Below are positions 49,717 to 57,322 of a stretch of 63,798 nucleotides of DNA, piece by piece. A model generated the notes under the pieces. It ran no database searches and had not been told where the DNA came from. It saw only the letters and a program-made list of their open reading frames with translations. The number at the start of each line of letters is the position of its first letter. The first letter of the stretch is position 1. Made by a program: the position numbers and the translations under genes. Origin of the DNA: JBHIET01 sp046760785 (GTDB lineage Bacteria > Chloroflexota > Anaerolineae > B4-G1); the NCBI GenBank assembly GCA_046760785.1, contig JBHIET010000009.1, positions 1 to 63,798 on the forward strand. The letters run 5' to 3'.

Positions 49717-50181
49717 ATGAGCAAATTGTTTGAGGTCACAACCGGAGGTATATCCGTAGACGACGTCGTTGCCCGCCTGGCGGACCCGGCCGTCGGGGCG
49801 ATGGCGACGTTCGTCGGCATGGTGCGCGGTGAGACTGGCGGCCGGGAGACGCTGTACTTGGAATACGAAGCCTATCCGGAGATGGCCGAGGGGACGCTGC
49901 GCCAGCTCGGCGACGAGATTCGCGCCCGCTGGCCGACGATTCGCGAGGTCGCCATCGTGCACCGCGTGGGGCGGCTTGAGGTGGGAGAGACCGCGGTGGT
50001 CATTGCCCTCTCCGCCGCCCATCGGGCCGAGCTCTTCGACGCCCTGCGCTACGGGATTGACCGGCTGAAGGAGATCGTGCCCATCTGGAAGAAGGAGGTG
50101 TGGGTGGACGGGGCGGAGTGGATCAGTGAGGGGGAGGGAGCAGGAGGCCGGAGAGATGACGGAACCGCCGCTATGTTCTGA
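49717..50181 (+). CDS. moaE: Molybdopterin synthase catalytic subunit
   Basis: MoaE forms the dithiolene of molybdopterin with sulfur from MoaD. The ATG at 49717 gives 154 residues. It has GAMATFVGMVRGET (substrate-binding Arg), LYLEYEAYPEMAE, HRVGRLEVGETAVVIALSA, and the lysine-rich active-site segment RLKEIVPIWKKEVW. The end (SEGEGAGGRRDDGTAAMF) is longer and more polar than usual, and its last bases belong to a palindromic repeat copy, so the native C-terminus has probably been rebuilt. It overlaps moeA by 26 nt. Confidence 0.95.
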   Translation: MSKLFEVTTGGISVDDVVARLADPAVGAMATFVGMVRGETGGRETLYLEYEAYPEMAEGTLRQLGDEIRARWPTIREVAIVHRVGRLEVGETAVVIALSAAHRAELFDALRYGIDRLKEIVPIWKKEVWVDGAEWISEGEGAGGRRDDGTAAMF

Positions 50182-51412
50182 GCTTGTCGAAGTGCCAGTC
50201 GAAGGATTGAGCGTGGAGGAGGCCCTGAAAAGAGTGCTGCGAGAGTTCCATCCCCTGGAGCCAGAGCGGGTGTCCATCCTCGAAGCGCTGGGCCGTGTGC
50301 TGGCCGAGGACGTCTACGCCGATGTGGACATCCCGCCTCACGCCAATTCGGCGATGGATGGCTACGCGGTGCGGGCGGCCGATACCGCCGGGGCCAGCCG
50401 CGAGGCTCACGCCCGCTTGCGTGTCATCGGCGAGCTGGCGGCGGGCCACGTCGCCGAGACGGAAGTGATGCCTGGCACGGCCATCCGCATTATGACCGGC
50501 GCTCCCATCCCGCCGGGTGCTGACGCCGTCGTCCCGGTCGAGGACACGGAAGCGGAGGGGGAGTGGGTGGACGTCTTTATAAAGGTGCCGACGGGCCAGC
50601 ATGTCCGCCCCGCCGGAGAGGACGTGCGGCGGGAGGAGCTGGTGCTGCGGCGGGGAACCCGCATCCGCCCGCAGGAAGTGGGAATGCTGGCCGCGCTGGG
50701 GCACAGAGAGGCGCTCGTCACCCGCCGCCCCCGTGTGGCGATCTTGGCCACCGGTGACGAGGTCATGGAGATTGACGCCCCCCTCGCTCCGGGGAAAGTC
50801 CGCAACGCCAACAGTTACTCCAATGCCGCCCAGGTGGTCAAGTGCGGCGGCATTCCCATTATGCTGGGCATCGCCCGCGACCGGGTGCAGGATTTGACGG
50901 AGAAGATCAGGGCGGGGCTGGAGCAGGAGGTGGACTTTCTCCTCACCTCCGGCGGCGTCTCGGTAGGCGACTTCGACGTGGTGAAGGAGGTACTGGCCGC
51001 AGAAGGGGAGATCAGTTTCTGGCGGGTGCGCATGAAGCCGGGCAAACCGCTCGCCTTTGGCCGCATCGGCGACGTGCCCGTTCTGGGCCTGCCCGGCAAC
51101 CCCGTCTCGGTCATGGTCTCCTTCGAGATGTTCGCCCGCCCGGCCATCCTCGAGATGCTGGGCGTGACCGACTGGCAGCGGCCCGCTGTGGAGGCCACAC
51201 TGATGGACGAGGTGAAACACAAGGACGAGCGCCGCCATTACCTGCGCGTCTGCCTCGAGGAGCACGAAGGGGGATATCGGGCCTATCTCACCGGCGGGCA
51301 AGGGTCAGGCATTCTCAGTTCGATGGTCAAGGCCAATGGGCTGGCGATCATACCGGAGGATTGGACCCATGCGCCGGCTGGCACGCGGGTGCAGGTGATG
51401 ATACTGGATTGA
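50156..51412 (+). CDS. moeA: Molybdopterin molybdenumtransferase
   Basis: MoeA inserts molybdenum (or tungsten) into adenylylated molybdopterin to make Moco. The 418-residue protein has PPHANSAMDGYAVRAADT, MPGTAIRIMTGAPIPPGADAVV, the MoCF_biosynth domain LATGDEV and LLTSGGVSVGDFDVV, and the final KPLAFGRIGDVPVLGLPGNPVS. The ATG at 50156 overlaps moaE. Residues about 6-17 (LCSELVEVPVEG) are encoded by a palindromic repeat copy (50176-50205) and probably are not ancestral sequence. It is the last gene of the riboswitch-led unit before the tldDE promoter. Confidence 0.96.
   Translation: MTEPPLCSELVEVPVEGLSVEEALKRVLREFHPLEPERVSILEALGRVLAEDVYADVDIPPHANSAMDGYAVRAADTAGASREAHARLRVIGELAAGHVAETEVMPGTAIRIMTGAPIPPGADAVVPVEDTEAEGEWVDVFIKVPTGQHVRPAGEDVRREELVLRRGTRIRPQEVGMLAALGHREALVTRRPRVAILATGDEVMEIDAPLAPGKVRNANSYSNAAQVVKCGGIPIMLGIARDRVQDLTEKIRAGLEQEVDFLLTSGGVSVGDFDVVKEVLAAEGEISFWRVRMKPGKPLAFGRIGDVPVLGLPGNPVSVMVSFEMFARPAILEMLGVTDWQRPAVEATLMDEVKHKDERRHYLRVCLEEHEGGYRAYLTGGQGSGILSSMVKANGLAIIPEDWTHAPAGTRVQVMILD
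50176..50205. repeat. Interspersed palindromic repeat copy at the moaE/moeA junction
   Basis: TTCTGAGCTTGTCGAAG followed by TGCCAGTCGAAGG is a two-part copy. It supplies both the stop codon of moaE (frame 1) and residues 7-17 of MoeA (frame 2). Confidence 0.6.
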
Positions 51413-51419
51413 ATGGACC

Positions 51420-51448
51420 TTGCTTATTAAAGTCAACTCGGCTACAAT
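51420..51448 (+). promoter_or_regulatory. Promoter of the tldD-tldE pair
   Basis: TTGCTT (51420-51425) and TACAAT (51443-51448) are 17 nt apart. A 7-bp hairpin GAAGCCC/GGGCTTC (51473-51498) without a T-run follows in the leader, and a strong AAAGGAGG precedes the tldD ATG. The pair can thus be expressed apart from the moa operon. Confidence 0.6.
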
Positions 51449-51526
51449 AGCAGCGCTCCGCGCTTTAAGCGAGAAGCCCCTACATCCCAGCGGGCTTCAC
51501 CAACCATATCCAATAAAGGAGGACGT

Positions 51527-52891
51527 ATGCGAGAACGAATGGAAGCGGCGCTCCGCGCCAGCCGCGCGGATTACACTGAGATCCGCCTGGAGGAACGCGA
51601 GAGTACCCAGGTCGTGTTCCGGGGCAAGGATTTGGAGACCGCCAGCGTCGTGCTGGATCGGGGCGGGATCGTGCGCTGCCTGGTCAAGCGTGGAGGCTGG
51701 GGGATCGCTACCTTCAACAATTTGGAGGATCTCGTCCATCGGGTGCAACAAGCCTACGAGGGAGCCTGTGCCATCCAGGGCGAGCCTATCGAACTGGCCC
51801 CCACCCTCGCCTCCGAGGACGTGATCACGGTGCCCCTGGAACGAGACTTCCGGGGAATCTCGGTGACGGAGAAGAAAGCGCTGGCGGAGGAGTACAACAG
51901 TATCGTCCTCCAATTTGATCCCCGCATCGTGGACACCCAGACGACCTACGCTGACACCTTCAGCCGCGTCACTTTCGCCAACTCCGAGGGAGCCTACTTC
52001 GAGGAAGAGCGTCCCATGGTCGGCGTCTCCTTGAGCGCTGTGGCCCGGGAGGACGGGAACATTCAGCGGGCTTTTGAATCGGTGTCGAAGGTGGCTGGGT
52101 TCGAGGTAGTGATGGGACACCACGCGCTGGCCGAAACGGTGGCCAAGCGCGCGGTGGATCTCCTGTCGGCTCCCCGGGTGAAGGGCGGACGCTATACCGT
52201 GATCTGCAACCCCCGACTGGCGGGGGTCTTTGCCCACGAGGCATTCGGGCATCTCTCCGAAGCAGACTTCGTCTACGCCAACCCTCAGGCCCAGGAGATG
52301 ATGGTGCTGGGACGGCGCTTCGGGCAGGAGTTTCTGACCATAGCGGACGACGGCTCCATTCCGAGGTTGCGCGGCTCTCACAAGTACGACGACGAGGGTA
52401 CCCCCACTGGGCGCACCGATTTGATCAAAAACGGCGTGCTGGTGGGGCGGCTCCATTCCCGGGAGACGGCGGCAAAGATGGGCGAGCAACCCACCGGCAA
52501 CGCTCGTGCCACCGGGTACCGATATCCCCCCATCGTCCGTATGACCAACACTTTCATCGAGGAGGGGAAGACCCCTTTCGAGGAGATGATCCGCGACATT
52601 GATCTGGGGATCTATGCCTGCGATGCCTTCGGCGGCCAGACGGCGTTGGAGAATTTCTCCTTCAGCGCCGCCTACGCTTACATGATCCGCAACGGCCAGA
52701 GCGCTGAAATGGTGCGCGATGTGGTCCTCAGCGGCAATCTCTTCGTCACGCTGGATCACATAGACGCTATTGGCAACGACTTCCAGTGGATCAAAATGGG
52801 CGGGAACTGTGGCAAGGGACAGGGCGGGCTACCGGTGAGCATGGGTGCGCCCCATATCCGCATCCACGATGTGCTCATCGGTGGTGAGTGA
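51527..52891 (+). CDS. tldD: TldD-family metalloprotease subunit
   Basis: This 454-residue protein has the metal-binding motif GVFAHEAFGHLSEADFV (HExxxH, the TldD signature), RFGQEFLTIADDGSI, and LKNGVLVG-type IKNGVLVGRLHSRE. It pairs with TldE to make a heterodimeric protease known to degrade CcdA antitoxin and to process peptide antibiotics in other bacteria. It follows a promoter and ribosome-binding site of its own, 115 nt after moeA. Its neighbour tldE follows after 22 nt. The target peptide is not evident; no small precursor gene was seen. Confidence 0.95.
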   Translation: MRERMEAALRASRADYTEIRLEERESTQVVFRGKDLETASVVLDRGGIVRCLVKRGGWGIATFNNLEDLVHRVQQAYEGACAIQGEPIELAPTLASEDVITVPLERDFRGISVTEKKALAEEYNSIVLQFDPRIVDTQTTYADTFSRVTFANSEGAYFEEERPMVGVSLSAVAREDGNIQRAFESVSKVAGFEVVMGHHALAETVAKRAVDLLSAPRVKGGRYTVICNPRLAGVFAHEAFGHLSEADFVYANPQAQEMMVLGRRFGQEFLTIADDGSIPRLRGSHKYDDEGTPTGRTDLIKNGVLVGRLHSRETAAKMGEQPTGNARATGYRYPPIVRMTNTFIEEGKTPFEEMIRDIDLGIYACDAFGGQTALENFSFSAAYAYMIRNGQSAEMVRDVVLSGNLFVTLDHIDAIGNDFQWIKMGGNCGKGQGGLPVSMGAPHIRIHDVLIGGE

Positions 52892-52913
52892 GCAGAAAGG
52901 AAGGCGGAAAACG

Positions 52914-54209
52914 ATGTTGCAACGTCTGATGCAGAAGGCCGAGCAGGCCGAGGTGTTTGAGATCGAGAGCGAGGCCACCAAGATCAGTTTCGAGGCCAAC
53001 CAGTTGAAGTCGTTTGAGGTGGAGGAGACCCGTGGGGTGGCCGCGCGGGTGGTGGTGGACGGACGGCTGGGTTTCGCCGCCTCCAGCGATGTGGAGGCGA
53101 CCGACAGACTCATCGCCAACGTCCTGGAATCCGCCCGCCACGGCGACGCGATCCCCTTCCGCTTCCCCGACCCCCAGCCTGGTCCCTCGGTGCGCGTCTA
53201 CGATCCCGAACTGGCCGCACTGCCGGCGGAGCGGCTGATCGAGATGGGGCAGGAGATGATCGCAACCGTGTTGGAGGCAGACTCTGAGGCCCACGTCAAT
53301 ATAGACCTGGAGCGCCGGGTGCGTCGGACAAGCGTGCACAACAGCGCCGGGACTGAGGTCGCAACGGAGAAAGCGCCTCTCTCCATCATGATGATAGTGG
53401 AACGGGTACGGGGAGACGACGTCGTCGTCATCTTCGATTATTTCAATACCGCCGTCAAGGACGTAGGGTACCACGTCCTTGCCCAGCGCGTCGCCGAGAA
53501 GCTCCGCCTGGCGCGACGTGCGGTCACCCTCGCCTCGGGGCGTATGCCGGTCATCTTCTCCCCTTCCGGCGCTCCGGTACTGGGCCTTCCCATCATGCTG
53601 GGCCTCGACGGCAAGAACGTCTACCGGTCTATCTCTCCTATGACCGGACGGGTGGGTGAGCAACTCTTCGACGAGAAGCTAACCGTAGTGGACGATCCCA
53701 CCCTGGACGGCCGCCCCGGTAGCAGCTCCCACGACGACGAGGGAGTTCCCCGCCAGCGCCAGGTGCTCCTTGACCACGGCGTGTTGCGCGGCTTCATCTA
53801 TGACCTCAAGACCGCTGCCCAGGCCGGCACCGAACCCACCGGGCATGGAGAGCGGGGACTCTTCAGTCCTCCTTCGCCCTCCTTCTCCAACCTGATCCTG
53901 GAGGGAGGAGACAGGCCCCTGGCCGAGATCGTCGCCGGGATCGAGGAGGGGCTGCTGGTGGAGAGCCCCCTCGGCTTGGGCCAGGGGAACGTCATCAGCG
54001 GCGCTTTCTCTAACAACCTGAGCCTGGCCTTCAAGATCGAAGGCGGCGAGATCGTGGGCCGGGTAAAAGACGTCTCCGTCGCCGGAAATATCTACGAGGA
54101 CCTGCGCTATGTCGAGGCTCTGAGCCAGGAGACAGAATGGGTTTATGGCGGCATTCGCCTCCCCTACATCCTCCTGCCGGAACTGAACGTGGTCACCAAA
54201 GGGAGATGA
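52914..54209 (+). CDS. tldE: TldE/PmbA-family protease subunit
   Basis: The start at 52914 (MLQRLMQKAEQAEVF) follows GGAAGGCGGA and avoids overlap with tldD; the longer frame was rejected. The 431-residue protein has the TldE/PmbA layout: a long N-terminal domain with TRGVAARVVVDGRLGFAAS, PVIFSPSGAPVLGLPIML, DEEGVPRQ-type DDEGVPRQRQVLLDHG, and LGLGQGNVISGAFSNNLSLAF near the end. It lacks the metal motif and acts as the partner of TldD. Both genes form a coupled pair on the + strand. Confidence 0.94.
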   Translation: MLQRLMQKAEQAEVFEIESEATKISFEANQLKSFEVEETRGVAARVVVDGRLGFAASSDVEATDRLIANVLESARHGDAIPFRFPDPQPGPSVRVYDPELAALPAERLIEMGQEMIATVLEADSEAHVNIDLERRVRRTSVHNSAGTEVATEKAPLSIMMIVERVRGDDVVVIFDYFNTAVKDVGYHVLAQRVAEKLRLARRAVTLASGRMPVIFSPSGAPVLGLPIMLGLDGKNVYRSISPMTGRVGEQLFDEKLTVVDDPTLDGRPGSSSHDDEGVPRQRQVLLDHGVLRGFIYDLKTAAQAGTEPTGHGERGLFSPPSPSFSNLILEGGDRPLAEIVAGIEEGLLVESPLGLGQGNVISGAFSNNLSLAFKIEGGEIVGRVKDVSVAGNIYEDLRYVEALSQETEWVYGGIRLPYILLPELNVVTKGR

Positions 54210-54267
54210 GAGCAACATTTGGGTGGCAAGAAGGTTCTCCTCCAGTCTGGCCCTGGTCATCCGGGCC

Positions 54268-54296
54268 TTGCCTTTTGGGGCCTATGGAAGTATAAT
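54268..54296 (+). promoter_or_regulatory. Promoter of the desulfurase leader RNA
   Basis: TTGCCT (54268-54273) and TATAAT (54291-54296) are exactly 17 nt apart. The gene starts 320 nt further on, so a long leader is transcribed. Confidence 0.65.
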
Positions 54297-54302
54297 ATGC
54301 CT

Positions 54303-54592
54303 CATCGTCTTTGTATATAACCGGATGCGTGCCTTGTCCATTTGTGCCTATCCGATTTTGGCGTCAGAATTGCCCGCGCTTGGAATAGAGGCTACAGGAG
54401 CGAGGAACATGTTGTACCACCGCCGTACCTGAGGGATGGCCTGGGGCGCCGGTTGGCGTCTGCAGGCCGACTTGCATACGCCAGGGGCTTCGGCCAGGCT
54501 CAGCCGAACGGGCGGTGGCGTGACCGTGCCCTGAGTTCGGACGTAGTGTCCCTCCTGGGGCAACTGCCGCCGCTGGCGTGTGCTGGCGGCGG
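54303..54592 (+). promoter_or_regulatory. Long structured leader, candidate cis-regulatory RNA (class unknown)
   Basis: Between the promoter and the desulfurase start lies a stretch of about 290 nt without a convincing gene. It contains a long-range 8-bp pair CCACCGCC (54417-54424) with GGCGGTGG (54511-54518), several GC hairpins inside, and an intrinsic terminator (54567-54598) just 18 nt before the ATG. The organisation is that of a riboswitch or attenuator. It lacks the Moco core found at 44284. A small RNA ending at the terminator is another reading. A degenerate palindromic repeat (54484-54511) lies within. Confidence 0.45.
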
Positions 54593-54598
54593 TTTTGC
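54567..54598 (+). terminator. Intrinsic terminator directly before the desulfurase gene
   Basis: CCGCCGC (54567-54573) pairs with GCGGCGG (54586-54592) over a 12-nt loop and is followed by TTTTGC. Being so near the start codon it should act as an attenuator, unless it ends a separate small RNA. Confidence 0.6.
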
Positions 54599-54615
54599 TT
54601 TGTGGGGGTGATGGG

Positions 54616-55770
54616 ATGATCTATTTCGACAACGCCGCGACCTCCTGGCCCAAGCCGCCGGGGGTGGCCGAGGCGATGATTCACTTTATGAATGAGGTCG
54701 GCGCCAATCCGGGCCGCTCTGGCCATCGCCTCTCGGTGGAGGCTGGGCGGGTGGTCTACAACGCCCGCGAGGCCGTGGCGGAGCTATTTAACGTGCCCGA
54801 CCCGTTGCGCGTGGTCTTCGGCCCCAACGTGACCGAGGCGCTCAACCTGGCCCTGCGCGGCTACTTGCGACCCGGCGACCATGTCGTCACCAGCAGTATG
54901 GAGCACAACTCGATGATGCGCCCGCTGCGGGTCCTGGAGCGAGAGGGGGTCGAGGTGACGGTGGTGCGATGCTCGCCGGAAGGGTTCCTCGACCCCGCCG
55001 ATGTGGAGAAGGCAGTGCGGCCCAACACGGTGATGATCGCCCTCAACCACGCTTCCAACGTGGTGGGCACATTGCTTCCGGTGGCCGAGGTGGGCGCTAT
55101 CTGCCGCCGGCACGGCCTGCTCCTCCTGGTGGACGCGGCGCAGACGGCAGGGGCCTATCCGATTGACGTGCAGGCCGATGGTGTTGACCTGCTGGCTTTC
55201 ACCGGTCACAAGTCGCTCTACGGGCCGATGGGCACGGGGGGTCTGATCATCGGCGAGCGGGTTGACCTGGCGCGACTGGAGCCGCTCAAGCGGGGTGGCA
55301 CGGGCAGCCGCTCGGAGTTGGAGGAGCAGCCCGACTTCCTGCCGGATATGTGCGAGAGCGGCACGCCCAACGCGGTGGGCCTGGCGGGACTGGAGGCCGG
55401 CGTGCGTTGGGTGTCGGAGCGAGGCGTGGAGACGATCCGCGCCCACGGGGTTGAGTTAGCGCAGCGGCTGATTGACAGGCTGAGGGAGGTGGCCGGTGTG
55501 ATCGTCTACGGCGGGCTGGACGCGACCCGTCAGACGGCCACTGTCTCCTTCAACATCGCCGGATTGGAGCCCTCGGAGGTGGGGTTACGGTTGGACGAGG
55601 AGTGCGGCATCATGTGCCGCGTGGGGCTGCACTGCGCGCCCGCGGCCCACAGGACTATCGGCACGTTCCCGGTGGGCACGGTGCGCTTCGGGCTGGGGTG
55701 TCTCAACACGATGGAGGAGGTAGATGCCGCCATCAGTGCGGTACAGGGCCTCGCCAGGCGGAAACGTTAG
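54616..55770 (+). CDS. Class V aminotransferase: cysteine desulfurase family (EF2568-like, selenium-associated)
   Basis: This 384-residue PLP enzyme starts MIYFDNAATSWPKPPGV, has AFTGHKSLYGPMGTGG with the PLP-binding Lys, HASNVVGTLLPV, and a C-terminal CGIMCRVGLHCAPAAHRTIG with the catalytic Cys region. The SWPKP start and RTIGTFPVGTVRFGLG ending match the branch of desulfurases (EF2568 type) that comparative genomics links to selenium-dependent molybdenum hydroxylases, rather than IscS or SufS. It would mobilise S or Se from (seleno)cysteine. The yedF and selD genes are just downstream. It converges on the mazF gene with a 4-nt overlap of stops. Confidence 0.88.
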   Translation: MIYFDNAATSWPKPPGVAEAMIHFMNEVGANPGRSGHRLSVEAGRVVYNAREAVAELFNVPDPLRVVFGPNVTEALNLALRGYLRPGDHVVTSSMEHNSMMRPLRVLEREGVEVTVVRCSPEGFLDPADVEKAVRPNTVMIALNHASNVVGTLLPVAEVGAICRRHGLLLLVDAAQTAGAYPIDVQADGVDLLAFTGHKSLYGPMGTGGLIIGERVDLARLEPLKRGGTGSRSELEEQPDFLPDMCESGTPNAVGLAGLEAGVRWVSERGVETIRAHGVELAQRLIDRLREVAGVIVYGGLDATRQTATVSFNIAGLEPSEVGLRLDEECGIMCRVGLHCAPAAHRTIGTFPVGTVRFGLGCLNTMEEVDAAISAVQGLARRKR

Positions 55771-56132
55771 GCCAGAGCCAGGCTGATCTTGAGACGGCTG
55801 TCTATCTCCGCCATCGCATCAGGAGGAAGAGCACCGATCTTGCGCCGCACGCGACTTTTCGCTATCGTGTAGATCACGCCGCAGTCCACGACCGAATCTC
55901 TGACCAGGCCGGCCTCCTGAGCCAGCGACGACCCGGCCGCGACTTTGTACTGGACGGGAAGCAGACGTTGAGGCACGTGAGAGGAGATAGCCGCTACAAT
56001 CAAGTTCCCGCTGACTTTGTTCGCAATGTCATTCTGAACCAGGAGGACTGGCCGTACCTTTGATTGCACTACGTCCGCAAAGGGGAGACTCACCAGGAGC
56101 AAGTCGCCATGATGGTAAGCGGGGTTGCTCAT
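55767..56132 (-). CDS. MazF/PemK-type toxin (endoribonuclease)
   Basis: This 121-residue protein has the PemK/MazF fold signature: HHGDLLLVSLPFADVVQSKVRPVLLVQN, then AAISSHV, LPVQYKVA and DSVVDCGVIYTIAKSRV. These toxins cut mRNA at short sequences and are silenced by a partner. The antitoxin gene precedes it with a 4-nt overlap. It lies on the opposite strand to the selenium genes, so the pair was probably inserted as a unit. All expected strands are present, so it looks intact. Confidence 0.9.
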   Translation of the reverse strand: MSNPAYHHGDLLLVSLPFADVVQSKVRPVLLVQNDIANKVSGNLIVAAISSHVPQRLLPVQYKVAAGSSLAQEAGLVRDSVVDCGVIYTIAKSRVRRKIGALPPDAMAEIDSRLKISLALA

Positions 56133-56398
56133 TCCTGGTATTCCTCCCAGTCCTCATCGGGGTCGAGGGCTTCCACCACATAGTGGACTGACTCCTCGGC
56201 CAATTGAGCATGTTCCGTAGCCATAGCCTGGTATCCTTCGATCAGTAGTCGCTCTTGGCTGGCGAGGGCAGCGGTACGTTCGCGTTCCAGACTCTCGCGG
56301 AGGAGTCGGCGCACGACCTCGCTGAGGGTTTTGCCCTTCTGGGCGGCGAGGACCTTCAGTTCCCGGTGCAACGGGGCGGGGATATAAATAGATTTCAT
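56129..56398 (-). CDS. Ribbon-helix-helix antitoxin of the MazF/PemK-type pair
   Basis: The protein (89 residues from the ATG at 56398; GTG starts at 56404 or 56413 are possible, closer to a GGGAGG site) begins KSIYIPAPLHRELKVLAAQKG. This is a ribbon-helix-helix (CopG-like) DNA-binding domain that would repress the promoter just upstream. The C-terminal half is acidic (HYVVEALDPDEDWEEYQE), typical of the toxin-binding tail. It is co-transcribed with the toxin from a TTGACT/TAAAAT promoter. Confidence 0.85.
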   Translation of the reverse strand: MKSIYIPAPLHRELKVLAAQKGKTLSEVVRRLLRESLERERTAALASQERLLIEGYQAMATEHAQLAEESVHYVVEALDPDEDWEEYQE

Positions 56399-56435
56399 GC
56401 TCACGATACTCACCTCCCAATTCTATCCGTTTGCG

Positions 56436-56463
56436 ATTTTATCAAAATAAGAAAAAAAGTCAA
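56436..56463 (-). promoter_or_regulatory. Promoter of the toxin-antitoxin pair
   Basis: On the minus strand TTGACT (56458-56463) and TAAAAT (56436-56441) are separated by 16 nt. The spacer is a T-rich stretch, unlike the GC-rich neighbourhood. It also overlaps the upstream side of the DUF3343 gene, which runs the other way. Confidence 0.6.
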
Positions 56464-56472
56464 GGGGCACAC

Positions 56473-56700
56473 GTGAACAAAGCTCTCTACAGTGTCGTTT
56501 TGTTTCACTCCACCAGCCACGCCCTGCGGGCGGAGAAAGTCCTGCAGAAGGCGGGCATCCCCTGCAAGTTGATCCCCGTCCCCCGCCACATCAGTTCCGA
56601 CTGCGGGGTGTGTCTCCGCATCGAGCAGGCCGACGAGAAGGCGGCACGCCGAGCGCTGGAAGAGGCCGGGGTGGAAACCAAAGGAAGCTATGAAATCTAA
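56473..56700 (+). CDS. DUF3343 protein (putative Se/S carrier)
   Basis: The GTG at 56473 preceded by AAGGGG gives a 75-residue protein; the longer frame starts in the promoter of the toxin pair. It reads VVLFHSTSHALRAEKVLQKAGIPCKLIPVPRH and SSDCGVCLRIEQAD, the DUF3343 pattern. DUF3343 proteins are frequent next to YedF and SelD and have conserved cysteines that might carry selenium or sulfur. They have not been assigned a firm activity. It is followed by yedF after 12 nt with an AGGAGA site. Confidence 0.85.
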   Translation: MNKALYSVVLFHSTSHALRAEKVLQKAGIPCKLIPVPRHISSDCGVCLRIEQADEKAARRALEEAGVETKGSYEI

Positions 56701-56712
56701 AGGAGACGAGAA

Positions 56713-57309
56713 ATGACTGAGACAGTTGACGCACGGGGATTGCCCTGTCCCCAGCCGGTCATCATGACCCGCAATGCGCTGCGGGAAAGCGACGCGGTCA
56801 CGACTATCGTGGACAACGAGACGGCTCAGCGTAACGTCACCCGCATGGCGGAGAAGGCCGGGAGCACGGTGCAGGTCGAGGAGCGGCACGACGGCATCTA
56901 TCTCCATATCACCAGGGGAGAGACGGCACATGAGGGAGCAGTCCCACAACCCACGGCTGCCCCGGCCGGAGGGCCGCTGGTGCTGGTGGTGCCCAGCGAG
57001 TTTATGGGCCGGGGGGAGCACATTGAACTGGGGCAGACTCTCGTCCGGGGCTTCTTCCACACCCTGGGCGAGGTGGAACCCCTGCCCGATACCATTATCC
57101 TCTTCAACAGCGGGGTCAAACTGGTGGTGGAGGGTTCGCCGGTGCTGGAGGATCTCCAGGCGCTGCGCGAGCGAGGGGTGGAGATCCTGGCCTGTGGCAC
57201 CTGCCTGGGGTACTACGGCCTGAAGAAGAAGATCGCCGTGGGCGAGGTGTCCAACATGTACACCATCGCCGAGACGATGCTGCGGGCGGGGAAGGTGGTC
57301 AATCTGTGA
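56713..57309 (+). CDS. yedF: Selenium metabolism protein YedF (TusA-like plus DsrE-like domains)
   Basis: The 198-residue protein joins a TusA/SirA-like N-terminal domain (about 1-75, with DARGLPCPQPVIMTRNAL, Cys at position 11) to a DsrE-like C-terminal domain (LVLVVPSEFMGRGEHIELGQTL, ILACGTCLGYYGLKKKIAVG). This two-domain architecture is the YedF family, strongly linked to selD and selenium use. The N-terminal Cys is thought to carry a persulfide or perselenide. Here it lies between DUF3343 and selD in a tight + strand run. Confidence 0.92.
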   Translation: MTETVDARGLPCPQPVIMTRNALRESDAVTTIVDNETAQRNVTRMAEKAGSTVQVEERHDGIYLHITRGETAHEGAVPQPTAAPAGGPLVLVVPSEFMGRGEHIELGQTLVRGFFHTLGEVEPLPDTIILFNSGVKLVVEGSPVLEDLQALRERGVEILACGTCLGYYGLKKKIAVGEVSNMYTIAETMLRAGKVVNL

Positions 57310-57322
57310 GGAGACGGAGAGC

